From Streptomyces buecherae (GTDB lineage Bacteria; Actinomycetota; Actinomycetes; Streptomycetales; Streptomycetaceae), in NCBI RefSeq assembly GCF_014295035.1, contig NZ_CP060404.1, forward strand, positions 786,001 to 850,000: 64,000 nt of DNA. Direction: 5' to 3'. Shown piece by piece: positions 27,612 to 37,294 of the stretch. The notes below the pieces were generated by a model that was given only the letters and a program-made list of their open reading frames with translations, ran no database searches and had not been told where the DNA came from. Numbering within the stretch: position 1 is the stretch's first letter; the number at the start of each line of letters is the position of its first letter. Made by a program: the position numbers and the translations under genes.

Positions 27612-28574
27612 TCAGCCCTTGCGGGACTTGACCTCTTCGGTGAGCTGCGGGACGACCTCGAAGAGGTCGCCGACCACGCCGTAGTCGACCAGCTCGAAGA
27701 TGGGCGCCTCGGCGTCCTTGTTGATGGCCACGATGGTCTTCGAGGTCTGCATGCCGGCCCGGTGCTGGATGGCGCCGGAGATGCCCGCGGCGATGTAGAG
27801 CTGCGGGGAGACCGACTTGCCGGTCTGACCGACCTGGTTGGTGTGCGGGTACCAGCCCGCGTCCACCGCGGCGCGCGAGGCGCCGACGGCCGCGCCGAGC
27901 GAGTCGGCCAGGCCCTCCACGATCGGGAAGTTCTCGGCGCCGCCGACGCCACGGCCGCCGGAGACCACGATCGCGGCCTCGGTCAGCTCCGGACGCCCGC
28001 TCGACTCGCGCGGGGTGCGCGAGACGACCTTGGTGCCCTTCGAGCTGTCGGCGACGGTGACGGCGAGCTGCTCGACCGTGCCGGCGGCCGGGGCGGCCTC
28101 CACGGGGGCCGAGTTCGGCTTGACGGTGATGATCGGGGTGCCCTTGGTGACGCGGGACTTGGTGGTGAAGGCCGCGGCGAACACGGACTGCGTGGCCACC
28201 GGGCCCTCGTCCCCGGCCTCCACGTCGACGGCGTCGGTGATGATGCCGGAGCCGACGCGCACCGCGAGGCGGGCGGCGATCTCCTTGCCCTCGGCCGACG
28301 ACGGGACGAGCACGGCGGCCGGCGTGACGGCCTCGTACGCGGCCTGCAGCGCGTCCACCTTCGGGGCGACCAGGTAGTCGGCGAACTCCGGCGCGTCGGC
28401 GGCCAGCATCTTGACGGCGCCGTGCTCGGCCAGCACCGCGGCGGCGGTGTCCGCGCCGGGGCCCAGGTGCACGGCGACGGGCTCGCCGATGCGGCGGGCC
28501 AGCGTCAGCAGTTCGAGGGTGGGCTTGCGGACGGCGCCGTCCACGTGGTCGACGTAGACGAGTACTTCAGCCAT
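27612..28574 (-). CDS. etfA: Electron transfer flavoprotein subunit alpha
   Basis: Alpha subunit of ETF, 320 residues; with EtfB it carries electrons from acyl-CoA dehydrogenases to the quinone pool. The FAD-binding C-terminal signature is complete ([26 protein letters not shown], then [20 protein letters not shown] and [11 protein letters not shown]). The N-terminal half is the adenine-nucleotide alpha-hydrolase-like domain. It lies 156 bp downstream of etfB on the same strand and ends before a strong terminator. Confidence 0.96.
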   Translation of the reverse strand: MAEVLVYVDHVDGAVRKPTLELLTLARRIGEPVAVHLGPGADTAAAVLAEHGAVKMLAADAPEFADYLVAPKVDALQAAYEAVTPAAVLVPSSAEGKEIAARLAVRVGSGIITDAVDVEAGDEGPVATQSVFAAAFTTKSRVTKGTPIITVKPNSAPVEAAPAAGTVEQLAVTVADSSKGTKVVSRTPRESSGRPELTEAAIVVSGGRGVGGAENFPIVEGLADSLGAAVGASRAAVDAGWYPHTNQVGQTGKSVSPQLYIAAGISGAIQHRAGMQTSKTIVAINKDAEAPIFELVDYGVVGDLFEVVPQLTEEVKSRKG

Positions 28575-28730
28575 GGATCTGCTCTCCTGCGAAGAAAGTG
28601 CGAGACGATGAGGGGGCGTGGGCTGTGCGCCCCGCCAGGGGCCGCTGCCGCCGGCCGCGCCGGCGGGCGCCGATCCGCGGGGCTCGGGCCCGCAACGGAC
28701 CGCGCGCCGCCTGGCGGGCGCGTGCGCGAC

Positions 28731-29516
28731 CTAGATGAACTTCTGGCCCGCGAGGAACTCGGCGAGCTGCTTGCCGCCCTCGCCCTCGTCCTTGACGATG
28801 GTGCCCGCGGTGCGCGCCGGGCGCTCGGCCACGGCGTCGACGGCGGTCCAGGCGCCCGCGAGGCCGAGGTCGTCGGCCTCCAGCTCCAGGTCCTCCAGGT
28901 CCCAGGACTCCACCGGCTTCTTCTTCGCCGCCATGATGCCCTTGAACGAGGGGTAGCGGGCCTCGCCCGACTGGTCGGTCACCGACACGACCGCCGGCAG
29001 GGCCGCCTCGAGCTGCTCGCTGGCGCTGTCGCCGTCACGGCGGCCGGTCACCTTGCCGTCGGCCACGGAGACCTCGGACAGCAGCGTCACCTGCGGCACG
29101 CCCAGGCGCTCGGCCAGCAGCGCGGGCAGCACGCCCATCACGCCGTCGGTGGAGGCCATGCCGCACACCACCAGGTCGTAGCCGGCCTTCTCGATGGCCT
29201 TGGCCAGGACGAGCGAGGTGCCCAGCGCGTCCGTGCCGTGCAGGTCGTCGTCCTCTACGTGTACGGCCTTGTCGGCGCCCATCGACAGCGCCTTGCGCAG
29301 CGCGTCCTTCGCGTCCTCGGGGCCGACGGTCAGCACGGTGATCTCCGCGTCGTCCGCGTCCTCGGAGATCTGGAGAGCCTGTTCGACGGCGTACTCGTCC
29401 AGCTCGGACAGCAGGCCGTCCACCGCGTCGCGGTCGGTGGTCAGGTCCTCGGCGAAGTGCCGGTCGCCGGTGGCGTCGGGCACGTACTTCACACAGACAA
29501 CGATCCTCAAGCTCAC
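28731..29516 (-). CDS. etfB: Electron transfer flavoprotein subunit beta
   Basis: Beta subunit of ETF, 261 residues, binding AMP and recognising dehydrogenases. Family signature includes RIVVCVKYVPDATGD at the start, ALSMGADKAVHV, and DLVVCGMASTDGVMGVLPAL; the C-terminal recognition loop region TDQSGEARYPSFKGIMAAKK is intact. First gene of the etfBA operon. The divergent side (29517-29703) should hold the promoter. Confidence 0.96.
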   Translation of the reverse strand: MSLRIVVCVKYVPDATGDRHFAEDLTTDRDAVDGLLSELDEYAVEQALQISEDADDAEITVLTVGPEDAKDALRKALSMGADKAVHVEDDDLHGTDALGTSLVLAKAIEKAGYDLVVCGMASTDGVMGVLPALLAERLGVPQVTLLSEVSVADGKVTGRRDGDSASEQLEAALPAVVSVTDQSGEARYPSFKGIMAAKKKPVESWDLEDLELEADDLGLAGAWTAVDAVAERPARTAGTIVKDEGEGGKQLAEFLAGQKFI

Positions 29517-29703
29517 GCCGGCTCTCCTACTGCATCGTCTCTTCGCAAACTGCCGTGTGCTGGCAGCATAGGCGCCTTCAGGGGCAGATCCCGATCGGGG
29601 CGGTTCGCACCCTCGAACGAAATATTACTCGTCAGTACACCCATGGTTTTCCCCGTTCGCAAGGCCGTTGAACTGTGACCTTGCCAACGGCACCACGGGC
29701 CGT

Positions 29704-30210
29704 TCAGTCCCGCAGCGCGTTGAAGCGTCCCTGGTGGTACAGGAGCGGACGACCCGCCCCGACCGGGTCGCCGGCCACCACCCGCGCGATGACCACGCGG
29801 TGGTCGCCGGCGGGCACGCGCGCGCTCACCTCGCACACCGCCCACGCCAGCACGCCTTCGAGGATCGGCACGTTCTCCGGGCCCAGGCGCCAGCGGGTGG
29901 GCGGGGCGAACCGGTCGACGCCGCTCGTCGCGAACGTGGTGGCCAGCCCCCGCTGGTGCTCGCCCAACAGGTGGACGCCGACGTGGCGGGCCGTGGACAG
30001 GACCGGCCAGCTCGACGACCCGGTGCCCACGCCGAAGGAGAGCAGCGGCGGCTCGGCCGAGACGGACGTCAGCGAGGTCGCGGTCAGCCCCACCGGGCGC
30101 GACCCGTGAGCGGTGATCACGGCGACGGTGGCGGCCTGGCGGCGGAAGAACGAACGGAAGACGTCCGTGGCGGCGAGCTGGGACGTGTCGAGTTCGGGCG
30201 AGGCGGTCAT
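29704..30210 (-). CDS. Flavin reductase domain protein
   Basis: 168-residue FMN-binding split-barrel flavin reductase. Motifs: RRQAATVAVITAHGSRPVGL at the N-terminus, then SVSAEPPLLSFGVG, VHLLGEHQRGLATTFA and the GDHRVVIARVVAG strand. Supplies reduced flavin to a monooxygenase or acts as a stand-alone reductase; no oxygenase partner is adjacent. ATG 30210 with AAGGAA 7 nt upstream is preferred to longer starts. Confidence 0.85.
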   Translation of the reverse strand: MTASPELDTSQLAATDVFRSFFRRQAATVAVITAHGSRPVGLTATSLTSVSAEPPLLSFGVGTGSSSWPVLSTARHVGVHLLGEHQRGLATTFATSGVDRFAPPTRWRLGPENVPILEGVLAWAVCEVSARVPAGDHRVVIARVVAGDPVGAGRPLLYHQGRFNALRD

Positions 30211-30452
30211 GAAGGGTTCCTTGCGCTGCGGGGAGTGCTGTCGTCCACCAGTGCCCTCACTCTCGGACCGGGCCCACCGGAGTGTCCTGCCGTCGGCGCT
30301 CAGGGAGGCGGACAGCACGCGCTCACACGGCGGACGGGGTCCCCGTGGGCGCGTCCGTACAGAACGAGACGAGGCCGCATCACGTCAGGGTGACCAGGCA
30401 CGCACGCCGCGGTCAAGACCGTGCCGGTCGGTGCGAGATCCGTCACGGACCG

Positions 30453-30767
30453 TCAGACGGCCCGGCCGATGGCGGCGATGACGTCCGCGGTGCGGGGCTG
30501 CCCCTCGGCCGTGGAGACCACTCGGCCGTCCGCGTCGAGCACCAGGACGGTCGGGGTGCGCCGCACGCCGAGGCGCCGCACCAGGGACAGCTTGGCCTCG
30601 GCGTCGATCTCGACGTGCGCGACGCCGTCGACCAGCGTGGCGGCGTGGGCGAGCACCCGCCGGGTGGCTCGGCACGGCTGGCAGAACGCGCTGGAGAACT
30701 GGACCAGCGTGGCGCGCTCACCGAGCCGGGCGGTCCCCAGTTCGACGGCCGTCAGTCGTTGCGTCAT
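30453..30767 (-). CDS. Thioredoxin family protein
   Basis: 104-residue thioredoxin-fold protein. Active site FCQPC replaces the usual WCGPC; cis-proline in RRTPTVLV. Start ATG 30767 (MTQRLTAVEL) fits the fold; the longer frame is non-coding in character. Likely disulfide reductase with an altered redox potential, as in actinobacterial TrxC/TrxD-like paralogues. Confidence 0.85.
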   Translation of the reverse strand: MTQRLTAVELGTARLGERATLVQFSSAFCQPCRATRRVLAHAATLVDGVAHVEIDAEAKLSLVRRLGVRRTPTVLVLDADGRVVSTAEGQPRTADVIAAIGRAV

Positions 30768-30993
30768 ACACCAAGCATGCGGCACGCGAGGCGGGGCAGG
30801 TGTCGTCACAGCGAAAGGCCGATCGCGTGACGGCGTTTTTGGTTGCCTCCCGTGATGAGGATCTCTCACCCGGGCCCTCCAGAGGCTGGCCGCAGCGCCC
30901 GACATCAGGCACGATCAGCGGAAAGCCCGTACCTACGGCCGCGTAACTTCCGCCGGGAGAACCCTCCCAAAGGAATGGCAGAAGGGTCCCTTG

Positions 30994-31713
30994 ATGGCAG
31001 AACTCGTCTACCCACCGGTGATCGGCATGGCCCGCACCATGTTCAAAGCGCTCGACCTGCGCTTTGACATCCAGGGCACGGAGAACATTCCACGCCGTGG
31101 CGGTGCGGTCCTGGTGAGCAACCACATCGGGTACCTCGACTTCGTCTTCGCCGGGCTGACCGCGCGCCCGGCCAAGCGCCTGGTGCGCTTCATGGCCAAG
31201 GAGTCGGTCTTCCGCCACAAGGTCTCCGGGCCGCTGATGCGGGCGATGAAGCACATTCCGGTCGACCGCAAGCAGGGTATGGACGCCTACCGGCACGCGG
31301 TGAAGTCGCTGCGCTCCGGCGAGATCATCGGCGTCTTCCCGGAGGCGACGATCTCCGAGTCGTTCACGCTCAAGACGTTCAAGTCGGGCGCGGCGCGCAT
31401 GGCGCAGGAGGCCGGCGTGCCGCTGCTGCCGATGGCGCTGTGGGGCACGCAGCGGCTGTGGACCAAGGGCCACAAGCGCGACTTGGGCCGCAACCACTTC
31501 CCGATCACCATGCGGGTTGGCGAGCCGATCTCCGCGGAGCCGGGCGAGTCGGCCGACTCCCTCACCGAGCGGCTGCGCGCCCGGGTGCAGGAACTCCTGG
31601 AGGCGGCGCAGCGGGCCTATCCCGTACGCCCCAGGGACCCCGACGACACGTGGTGGGTGCCCGCGCACCTGGGCGGCACTGCGCCGGCGCCCGTACAGCC
31701 GGCCGGCCACTGA
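30994..31713 (+). CDS. 1-acyl-sn-glycerol-3-phosphate acyltransferase (PlsC family)
   Basis: 239-residue membrane-associated acyltransferase. Acyltransferase blocks are intact: SNHIGYLDFVF (H-x4-D, block I), KHIPVDRK (block II), FPEATISESF (block III) and VPLLPMALWGT (block IV). Acylates lysophosphatidate or a related lysolipid. ATG 30994 is preceded by GAAGGG; TTG 30991 is the only other option. Confidence 0.9.
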   Translation: MAELVYPPVIGMARTMFKALDLRFDIQGTENIPRRGGAVLVSNHIGYLDFVFAGLTARPAKRLVRFMAKESVFRHKVSGPLMRAMKHIPVDRKQGMDAYRHAVKSLRSGEIIGVFPEATISESFTLKTFKSGAARMAQEAGVPLLPMALWGTQRLWTKGHKRDLGRNHFPITMRVGEPISAEPGESADSLTERLRARVQELLEAAQRAYPVRPRDPDDTWWVPAHLGGTAPAPVQPAGH

Positions 31714-31758
31714 CGGCAGCGGGCCACTGACGGCGGCAACGAGCCGCCGCGACGTGCG

Positions 31759-31793
31759 ACGGCCGACCGGACGCGAGGCGTCCGGTCGGCCGT
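31759..31793. terminator. Bidirectional terminator
   Basis: ACGGCCGACCGGAC / GTCCGGTCGGCCGT, a perfect 14-bp stem with a 7-nt loop, between the convergent plsC-like and threonine aldolase genes. Confidence 0.8.
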
Positions 31794-31815
31794 TGAGCTT
31801 GCCGGGTTGGCCGGG

Positions 31816-32904
31816 CTACCTGCCCAACTCCTCCTTGAGCGCGGTGACGAAGCCGTCCACGTCCTCCTCGGTGGTGTCGAAGGAGCACATCCAGCGCACG
31901 TCGCCGGCGGCCTCGTCCCAGAAGTAGAAGCGGTAGCGCTGTTGCAGCCGCTCGCTCACCTCGCGCGGGAGGCGGGCGAAGACCGCGTTGGCCTGGACCG
32001 GGTGGAGGATCTCCACGCCGTCCACGCCGCGCACCCCGTCGGCGAGCCGCTGGGCCATGGTGTTGGCGTGTCGGGCCTGGCGCAGCCACAGGTCCTTGGC
32101 CAGCAGCGCCTCCAACTGCACGGAGACGAACCGCATCTTGGAGGCGAGCTGCATGGACAGCTTGCGCAGGTGCTTCATCGCGCGTACGGCGTCCGGGTTC
32201 AGGACGACCACGGCCTCGCCGAACAGCATGCCGTTCTTGGTGCCGCCGTAGGAGAGCACGTCCACGCCCGCGGCGTAGGTGAACGCCCGCATCGGCACGT
32301 CGAGCGAGGCCGCGGCGTTGGCTATCCGGGCGCCGTCCAGGTGCACCTTCATGCCGCGCTCGTGGGCGTGGTCGCACAGGGCGCGCACCTCGTCGGGCGT
32401 GTAGAGGGTGCCCAGTTCAGTGCTCTGGGTGATCGAGACGACCTGCGGCATCGCCCGGTGCTCGTCCTCCCAGCCGTACGCCTCCCGGTCGATGAGCTCG
32501 GGCGTGAGCTTGCCGTCCGGGGTGGGCACGGTGAGCAGCTTGAGACCGCCGACCCGCTCCGGGGCCCCGCACTCGTCGACGTGGATGTGCGCCGAGTCGG
32601 CGGCGATGACCGCGCCCCAGCGGTCGGTCAGCGCCTGGAGGGCGACGACGTTGGCGCCGGTGCCGTTGAAGACCGGGTAGGTCACCGCCAGCGGGCCGAA
32701 GTGGCTGCGCATGACGTCCTGCAGGTGGACGGTGTAGTCGTCCTCGCCGTAGGCCACCTGGTGCCCCTCGTTGGCCAGGGCGAGGGCGGCCATGATCTCC
32801 GGCGGGGCGCCGGCGTAGTTGTCGCTGGCGAAGCCGCGTACCCGCGGGTCGTGTCGGCGACGGGCGTCGGTCGTGCGGGGCGTTACGGCTTCGCGGTCAG
32901 CCAC
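31816..32904 (-). CDS. Threonine aldolase family protein
   Basis: 362-residue PLP-dependent enzyme of the low-specificity L-threonine/beta-hydroxy amino-acid aldolase family. PLP lysine in LSYGGTKNGML; HLDGARIANAA is the family Asp/Arg motif; start strand FASDNYAGAPPEIM. Cleaves L-threonine or L-allo-threonine to glycine and acetaldehyde. GTG 32904 is chosen; it overlaps the stop of the upstream SDR gene by 22 bp, so the two are likely co-translated. Confidence 0.88.
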   Translation of the reverse strand: MADREAVTPRTTDARRRHDPRVRGFASDNYAGAPPEIMAALALANEGHQVAYGEDDYTVHLQDVMRSHFGPLAVTYPVFNGTGANVVALQALTDRWGAVIAADSAHIHVDECGAPERVGGLKLLTVPTPDGKLTPELIDREAYGWEDEHRAMPQVVSITQSTELGTLYTPDEVRALCDHAHERGMKVHLDGARIANAAASLDVPMRAFTYAAGVDVLSYGGTKNGMLFGEAVVVLNPDAVRAMKHLRKLSMQLASKMRFVSVQLEALLAKDLWLRQARHANTMAQRLADGVRGVDGVEILHPVQANAVFARLPREVSERLQQRYRFYFWDEAAGDVRWMCSFDTTEEDVDGFVTALKEELGR

Positions 32905-33662
32905 AGGCGGTTTCCGTTCACCTCTCGGGCGGGCTGCTCCCAGACTCCGGCGATGGCGTCGGCCAGCTCCGTGACGTCCGTGAAGCCCGCGAACTTCGCG
33001 TTCGGGCGCTCGGCTCGCATGGCGTCGTGCACCAGCGCCTTGACCACCAGGATCGCAGCCGCGGACGAGGGGCCCGCCTCGCCCCCCTCCTTGCGGAAGG
33101 CGTCGGCCAGCGCCAGCGTCCACGCCTCGGCGGCGGCCTTGGCTGCGGAGTAGGCGGCGTTGCCCGCGGTGGGCTTGCTGGCCCCGGCGGCGCTGATCAG
33201 CAGGTACCGGCCGTTGGCGCTGCGGCGCAACCCGTCGTGGAAGGCGAGCGAGGTGTGCTGGACGGTGCGGACGAGGAGGTCGTGCAGCAGGTTCCAGTCG
33301 TCGAGGTCGGTCTCGGCGAAGGTCGCGGAGCCGCGCCAGCCGCCGACCAGGTGCACCAGGCCGTCGATGCGGCCGAACTCCTTCTCGGTGCGCGTCGCCC
33401 ACTCGCGGGCGGCGAGCGGGTCGAGCAGGTCCACCGTGTCGCCCGTGACCGTGGCACCGCCGTGCGCGTACCGCGCGGCGTCCACGGCCTCGGCCAGCCG
33501 GGCCGCGTCCGCGTCGGCGGCGACGACGGTGGCCCCGCCCTCCGCGAGCCGCAGCAGCGCGGCGCGCCCCGCGGGGCCCGCGGCTCCGGCCACCGCGACG
33601 ACCGCTCCCTCCAGCGCTCCCCTGCCCTGTGCCGCCGCACCGGCCGCCGTGTTGTCGGTCAT
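32883..33662 (-). CDS. Short-chain dehydrogenase/reductase
   Basis: 259-residue SDR. The N-terminal cofactor loop VAVAGAAGPAGRAALLRL is a variant of TGxxxGxG; D of AADADAAR suggests NAD preference. Catalytic Ser in ISAAGA and YSAAK tetrad Tyr-x3-Lys are present. Substrate unknown. GGAGG 7 nt before ATG 33662. It follows the DUF6421 gene by 35 bp and overlaps the threonine aldolase gene, forming a three-gene run. Confidence 0.88.
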   Translation of the reverse strand: MTDNTAAGAAAQGRGALEGAVVAVAGAAGPAGRAALLRLAEGGATVVAADADAARLAEAVDAARYAHGGATVTGDTVDLLDPLAAREWATRTEKEFGRIDGLVHLVGGWRGSATFAETDLDDWNLLHDLLVRTVQHTSLAFHDGLRRSANGRYLLISAAGASKPTAGNAAYSAAKAAAEAWTLALADAFRKEGGEAGPSSAAAILVVKALVHDAMRAERPNAKFAGFTDVTELADAIAGVWEQPAREVNGNRLWLTAKP

Positions 33663-33697
33663 GATCGTCGCCTCCTGGTCGGACTGCTCGGACGGGG

Positions 33698-35095
33698 TCA
33701 CGCGGCCACCCGGTCCGCGTTCTCGGCCGTGATGCCCTTGGTCGAGGCGATCACGGTCTTGAGCTTCTTCGCGAGGGCCTCGTAGAACATGCTCAGCGGG
33801 AACTCGTCCGGAAGCACGTCGTCCACCAGCTTGCGGGGCGGCAGCGACAGATCGAGCGCGTCGGGCCCCTTGGCCCACGTGGAGCCGGGGTGCGGGGCGA
33901 GGTACGAGGCGACCAGTTCGTACGCCTTGAACCAGTGCACGAGCTTGGGCCGGTCGATGCCGTCGCGGTAGAGCTTCTCGATCTCACCGCAGAGCTGGTT
34001 GGTGACCTGCGGCGCGCGGTCCCAGTCGATGTGCAGGGTGTTGTCGGTCCAGCGTACGACGTCGTGCCGGTGGAGGTAAGCGAAGAGGAGCTGGCCGCCG
34101 AGGCCGTCGTAGTTGCGCGTCCGGCCGCCGGTGACCGGGAAGCGGAACATCCGGTCGAAGATCACCGCGTACTGCACGTCGCGCGCCTGCTGGTAGCCCT
34201 CGGCCTCCAGCTTCACCGCCTCCTTGAAGGCGGTCAGGTCGCAGCGCAGCTCCTCAAGCCCGTACATCCAGAACGGCTGCCGCTGCTTGATCATGAACGG
34301 GTCGAACGGCAGGTCGCCGTGGCTGTGCGTGCGGTCGTGGACCATGTCCCACAGGACGAACGCCTGCTGGCAGCGGTGCTGGTCGGCCAGCAGGTCGCGG
34401 GCCTCGGCCGGCAGGTCGATGCCCAGCGTCTCCACCGCCGCCTCGCTGACCCGGCGGAAGCGCGCGGCCTCCCGGTCGCAGAAGATGCCGCCCCAACTGA
34501 ACCGCTCGGGCGCCTCGCGCACGGCGATGGTCTCCGGGAAGAGCACGGCCGAGTTGGTGTCGTAGCCGGAGGTGAAGTCCTCGAAGGTGATGCCGAGGAA
34601 GAGCGGGTTGTCGTAGCGCGTGCGCTCCAGCTCCGCCAGCCACTGAGGCCACACCACGCGCAGGACGACGGCCTCGAAGTTGCGGTCGGGGTTCCCGTTC
34701 TGCGTGTACATCGGGAAGAGCACGAGGTGCTGGAGGCCGTCGACGCGCTGCCGCGCGGGCTGGAAGGCCAGCAGGGAGTCGAGGAAGTCCGGGACGCCGT
34801 AGCCGGTGTCGGCCCAGCGGCGCAGGTCGGCGGCGACCGCCTCGTGGTACGCCGCGTTGTGCGGGAGCAGGGGGGCCAGCTCGCCGATGGCCGCGACGCA
34901 GCGCTCGACCTGCTGCCGCAGGGCGTCGGCCGTGGGCGCGCCCTCCGCCGTGAGATCGACCGAACCGTCCTTGGACTGCCACGGCCGGATGGTCTCGACG
35001 GCATCCTTCAGCACGGCCCATGCCGGGTGCTCCACCACGCGCTCCGCGGACAGAACGCCATCGATCGCCGTCTCCGGCGCGAGAATTTTCGTCAT
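33698..35095 (-). CDS. DUF6421 family protein
   Basis: 466-residue actinobacterial protein of unknown function (DUF6421). No signal peptide or membrane helices; histidine-rich conserved segments MVHDRTHSHGDLPFD and AYLHRHDVVRWTD suggest a metal or hydrolase-like active site, but I cannot name a reaction. ATG 35095 has GGAGGAG 6 nt upstream. First gene of a run with the SDR and threonine aldolase genes, probably one transcript. Confidence 0.8.
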   Translation of the reverse strand: MTKILAPETAIDGVLSAERVVEHPAWAVLKDAVETIRPWQSKDGSVDLTAEGAPTADALRQQVERCVAAIGELAPLLPHNAAYHEAVAADLRRWADTGYGVPDFLDSLLAFQPARQRVDGLQHLVLFPMYTQNGNPDRNFEAVVLRVVWPQWLAELERTRYDNPLFLGITFEDFTSGYDTNSAVLFPETIAVREAPERFSWGGIFCDREAARFRRVSEAAVETLGIDLPAEARDLLADQHRCQQAFVLWDMVHDRTHSHGDLPFDPFMIKQRQPFWMYGLEELRCDLTAFKEAVKLEAEGYQQARDVQYAVIFDRMFRFPVTGGRTRNYDGLGGQLLFAYLHRHDVVRWTDNTLHIDWDRAPQVTNQLCGEIEKLYRDGIDRPKLVHWFKAYELVASYLAPHPGSTWAKGPDALDLSLPPRKLVDDVLPDEFPLSMFYEALAKKLKTVIASTKGITAENADRVAA

Positions 35096-35486
35096 GATCA
35101 CTCCTCCACGGAAGAACCTCGCGTGGGGCCACCGTATCCACGGAGCGATCACCGCCTCAAGTGGGGCCTCGAAAAATTATCCTGCTCACACCCGGTTTAG
35201 ACCGCCGATTTTCCTGTCACGGGCGGGTCCGATGATCAAGATCAGCCGTCGGAGCCCTCTTCCGCACCACGCCCGCCCACCCCGCGTCAGCGGTTCGGGA
35301 CGGGCCGCCCGGCGCCGTTCCCCGATGGTTTCGCGCCGTACACCGTCCGTACGAAAGGGACCGTTAGGCTGACCGCCGCCCCGCGCGCGGAGCGCGGCGT
35401 AGGCCCCGAACCCGGCCTAATCGGGCGCCCCGCGCCCACCGCGTCACCGCCCCACGCGGAGCGCCGCCGATCCCCAGGAGCCAGCG

Positions 35487-36170
35487 TTGACCTTCCTCAC
35501 CATCGGACACCGCGGCGTCATGGGCGTCGAGCCCGAGAACACCCTGCGCTCGTTCGTCCGCGCTGATCGCGAGGGGCTTGACGTCATCGAGCTGGACCTG
35601 CACCTGAGCAAGGACGGGGCGCTGGTCGTCATGCACGACGCCGAGGTGGACCGCACCACCGACGGCTCCGGGCGCATCCGCGACCTCACGCTGGCCGAGC
35701 TGCGCGAGCTGGACGCCGGCCAGGGCGAGCGGGTCCCCGTCTTCGAGGAGGTCGTCGACGCCGTCAAGGCCCCCATCCAGGCCGAGATCAAGGACGCGGC
35801 GGCGGCCCGCGCGCTGGCCGACGTGCTCACCGAGCGCGGCCTGACCGACCGCGTCGAGGTCATCTCCTTCCACGACGAGGCCGTCGCCGAGATGGCCACC
35901 CTGCTCCCCGACGTGCGCACCGGCCTGGTGGCCAGCCGCTACGGCCTCGACGTGATCGACCGCGCCCTGGCCGCGGAGGCCGGCCTGCTCGCCCTCAACA
36001 TCCGCCGACTCACCCTGGAGCTGGTGGACCGGGCGCACGCGGCGGGCCTGCGCGTGACCGCCTGGACCGTCAACACGCCCGAGCACCTCCAGGTCGCGCA
36101 CGGCATGGACCTGGACGGCATCACCACCGACTACCCGGAGCTGAAGAACACGCCGCGCGACCCGGCCTGA
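35487..36170 (+). CDS. Glycerophosphodiester phosphodiesterase
   Basis: 227-residue GDPD-family TIM-barrel. Starts FLTIGHRGVMGVEPENT (catalytic His-Arg and Glu), followed by VIELDLHLSKDGALVVMHDA (metal-binding Glu/Asp and catalytic His). Hydrolyses glycerophosphodiesters to glycerol-3-phosphate plus alcohol. No signal peptide, so cytosolic. TTG 35487 is used, with AGGAG 7 nt upstream. Confidence 0.92.
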   Translation: MTFLTIGHRGVMGVEPENTLRSFVRADREGLDVIELDLHLSKDGALVVMHDAEVDRTTDGSGRIRDLTLAELRELDAGQGERVPVFEEVVDAVKAPIQAEIKDAAAARALADVLTERGLTDRVEVISFHDEAVAEMATLLPDVRTGLVASRYGLDVIDRALAAEAGLLALNIRRLTLELVDRAHAAGLRVTAWTVNTPEHLQVAHGMDLDGITTDYPELKNTPRDPA

Positions 36171-36373
36171 CCTGGCGGCCTGACCTGGCCCCCGGCCCCG
36201 CCCACCAGCACGCTCGCCCGTCCACGACCGCCCACTGGCGGGGGCGTGCGCCGAGCGCGGGCGCGCGCGAGCGGCGCACGGGGCGGATGTCGTCAAGGGG
36301 GCGATTCCGGCCGCGCTACGTCGACTGACGGATTCGCCCGCATTCGCGCCGTCGGATGCGTAGGGTCACGAGC

Positions 36374-36766
36374 ATGGTGCATGTGCTGAGCAGCCGCGTC
36401 CTCCTGCGGCCCACCGACCCCGAGCGTTCGCGCCGCTTCTACGGGCGCGCCCTCGGCCTTGAGGTCGCCCGCGAGTTCGGCACCGGGCCCGAGCGGGGCA
36501 CCGTCTACTTCCTGGGCGGCGGCTTCCTCGAGGTCTCCGGACGCTCGGACACCCCGCCCGCGCCCGGCCTCCAGCTCTGGTTCCAGGTTCCGGACGTGGC
36601 GGCGGCGCACAAGGAGCTGTCGGAGCAGGGCGTGGAGGTGCTGCGCCCGCCGCTGCGGGAGCCGTGGGGGCTGGTGGAGATGTGGATCGCCGACCCCGAC
36701 GGCGTGAAGATCGTCTTGGTCGAGGTCCCCGTCGACCACCCACTGCGCTACCGCCCCGGTCTCTGA
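36374..36766 (+). CDS. VOC superfamily (glyoxalase/bleomycin-resistance-like) protein
   Basis: 130 residues with the paired beta-alpha-beta3 modules of the vicinal oxygen chelate fold: RVLLRPTDPERSRRFYGRAL opens module 1, VPDVAAAHKELSEQGVEVL opens module 2, ending WIADPDGVKIVLVEVP. Metal-binding His/Glu are incomplete, so either binding protein or dioxygenase/isomerase. Short, single gene; specificity unknown. Confidence 0.85.
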   Translation: MVHVLSSRVLLRPTDPERSRRFYGRALGLEVAREFGTGPERGTVYFLGGGFLEVSGRSDTPPAPGLQLWFQVPDVAAAHKELSEQGVEVLRPPLREPWGLVEMWIADPDGVKIVLVEVPVDHPLRYRPGL

Positions 36767-36936
36767 CGTCCAGCTTCCCCCGCCCCGGCACGCCCCGCGT
36801 CCAACCCCGGCCCCCCGTCACCCCCATCACACCCACACCGCCCCCGGAGCTTCCCCAGGTACGCTCGCGAGAGAGCCAGCGCGCCGACACCTCGTGCCGG
36901 GGCGGCTCGGCCGCCGCAGTCACAGGGGAGGTCACG

Positions 36937-37110
36937 GTGTTCAACCTGGTCGACGAGTTGTTCGCACCCGGCCGCAAGCACGCCCAGGACGAACGCGACC
37001 GGCTGGAGCTGTGCCTGGACGACATCGGCGACGGCGACCCGGGCCGGGGCCCCATAGACCTCGCCTCGGGCCGGGTGACGATACGCCGCGCGCCGGGTCC
37101 GACCCGCTAG
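36937..37110 (+). CDS. DUF6191 small protein
   Basis: 57-residue Streptomyces protein: starts FNLVDELFAPGRKHAQDERD and ends with the family-typical PGRGPIDLASGRVTIR. Charged, no membrane helix. GTG 36937 has AGGGGAGG 6 nt upstream. Role unknown. Confidence 0.75.
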   Translation: MFNLVDELFAPGRKHAQDERDRLELCLDDIGDGDPGRGPIDLASGRVTIRRAPGPTR

Positions 37111-37294
37111 CGCGACCCACCCGACACGCACACCACTCCGCAGCCGTGCCCCGACGCTCGCCGCGGGGGGCGCCGCCGCGCGGCGGGTCGCACGCGGAGG
37201 CTTGCACTCCGCAACCCGCCACCCCGCGTGTCGTGCGTCACTTCGGCGCTGTGACCGTACCGGCGCCCGTCCAGCCCCTCATAGGCTGAGCGAC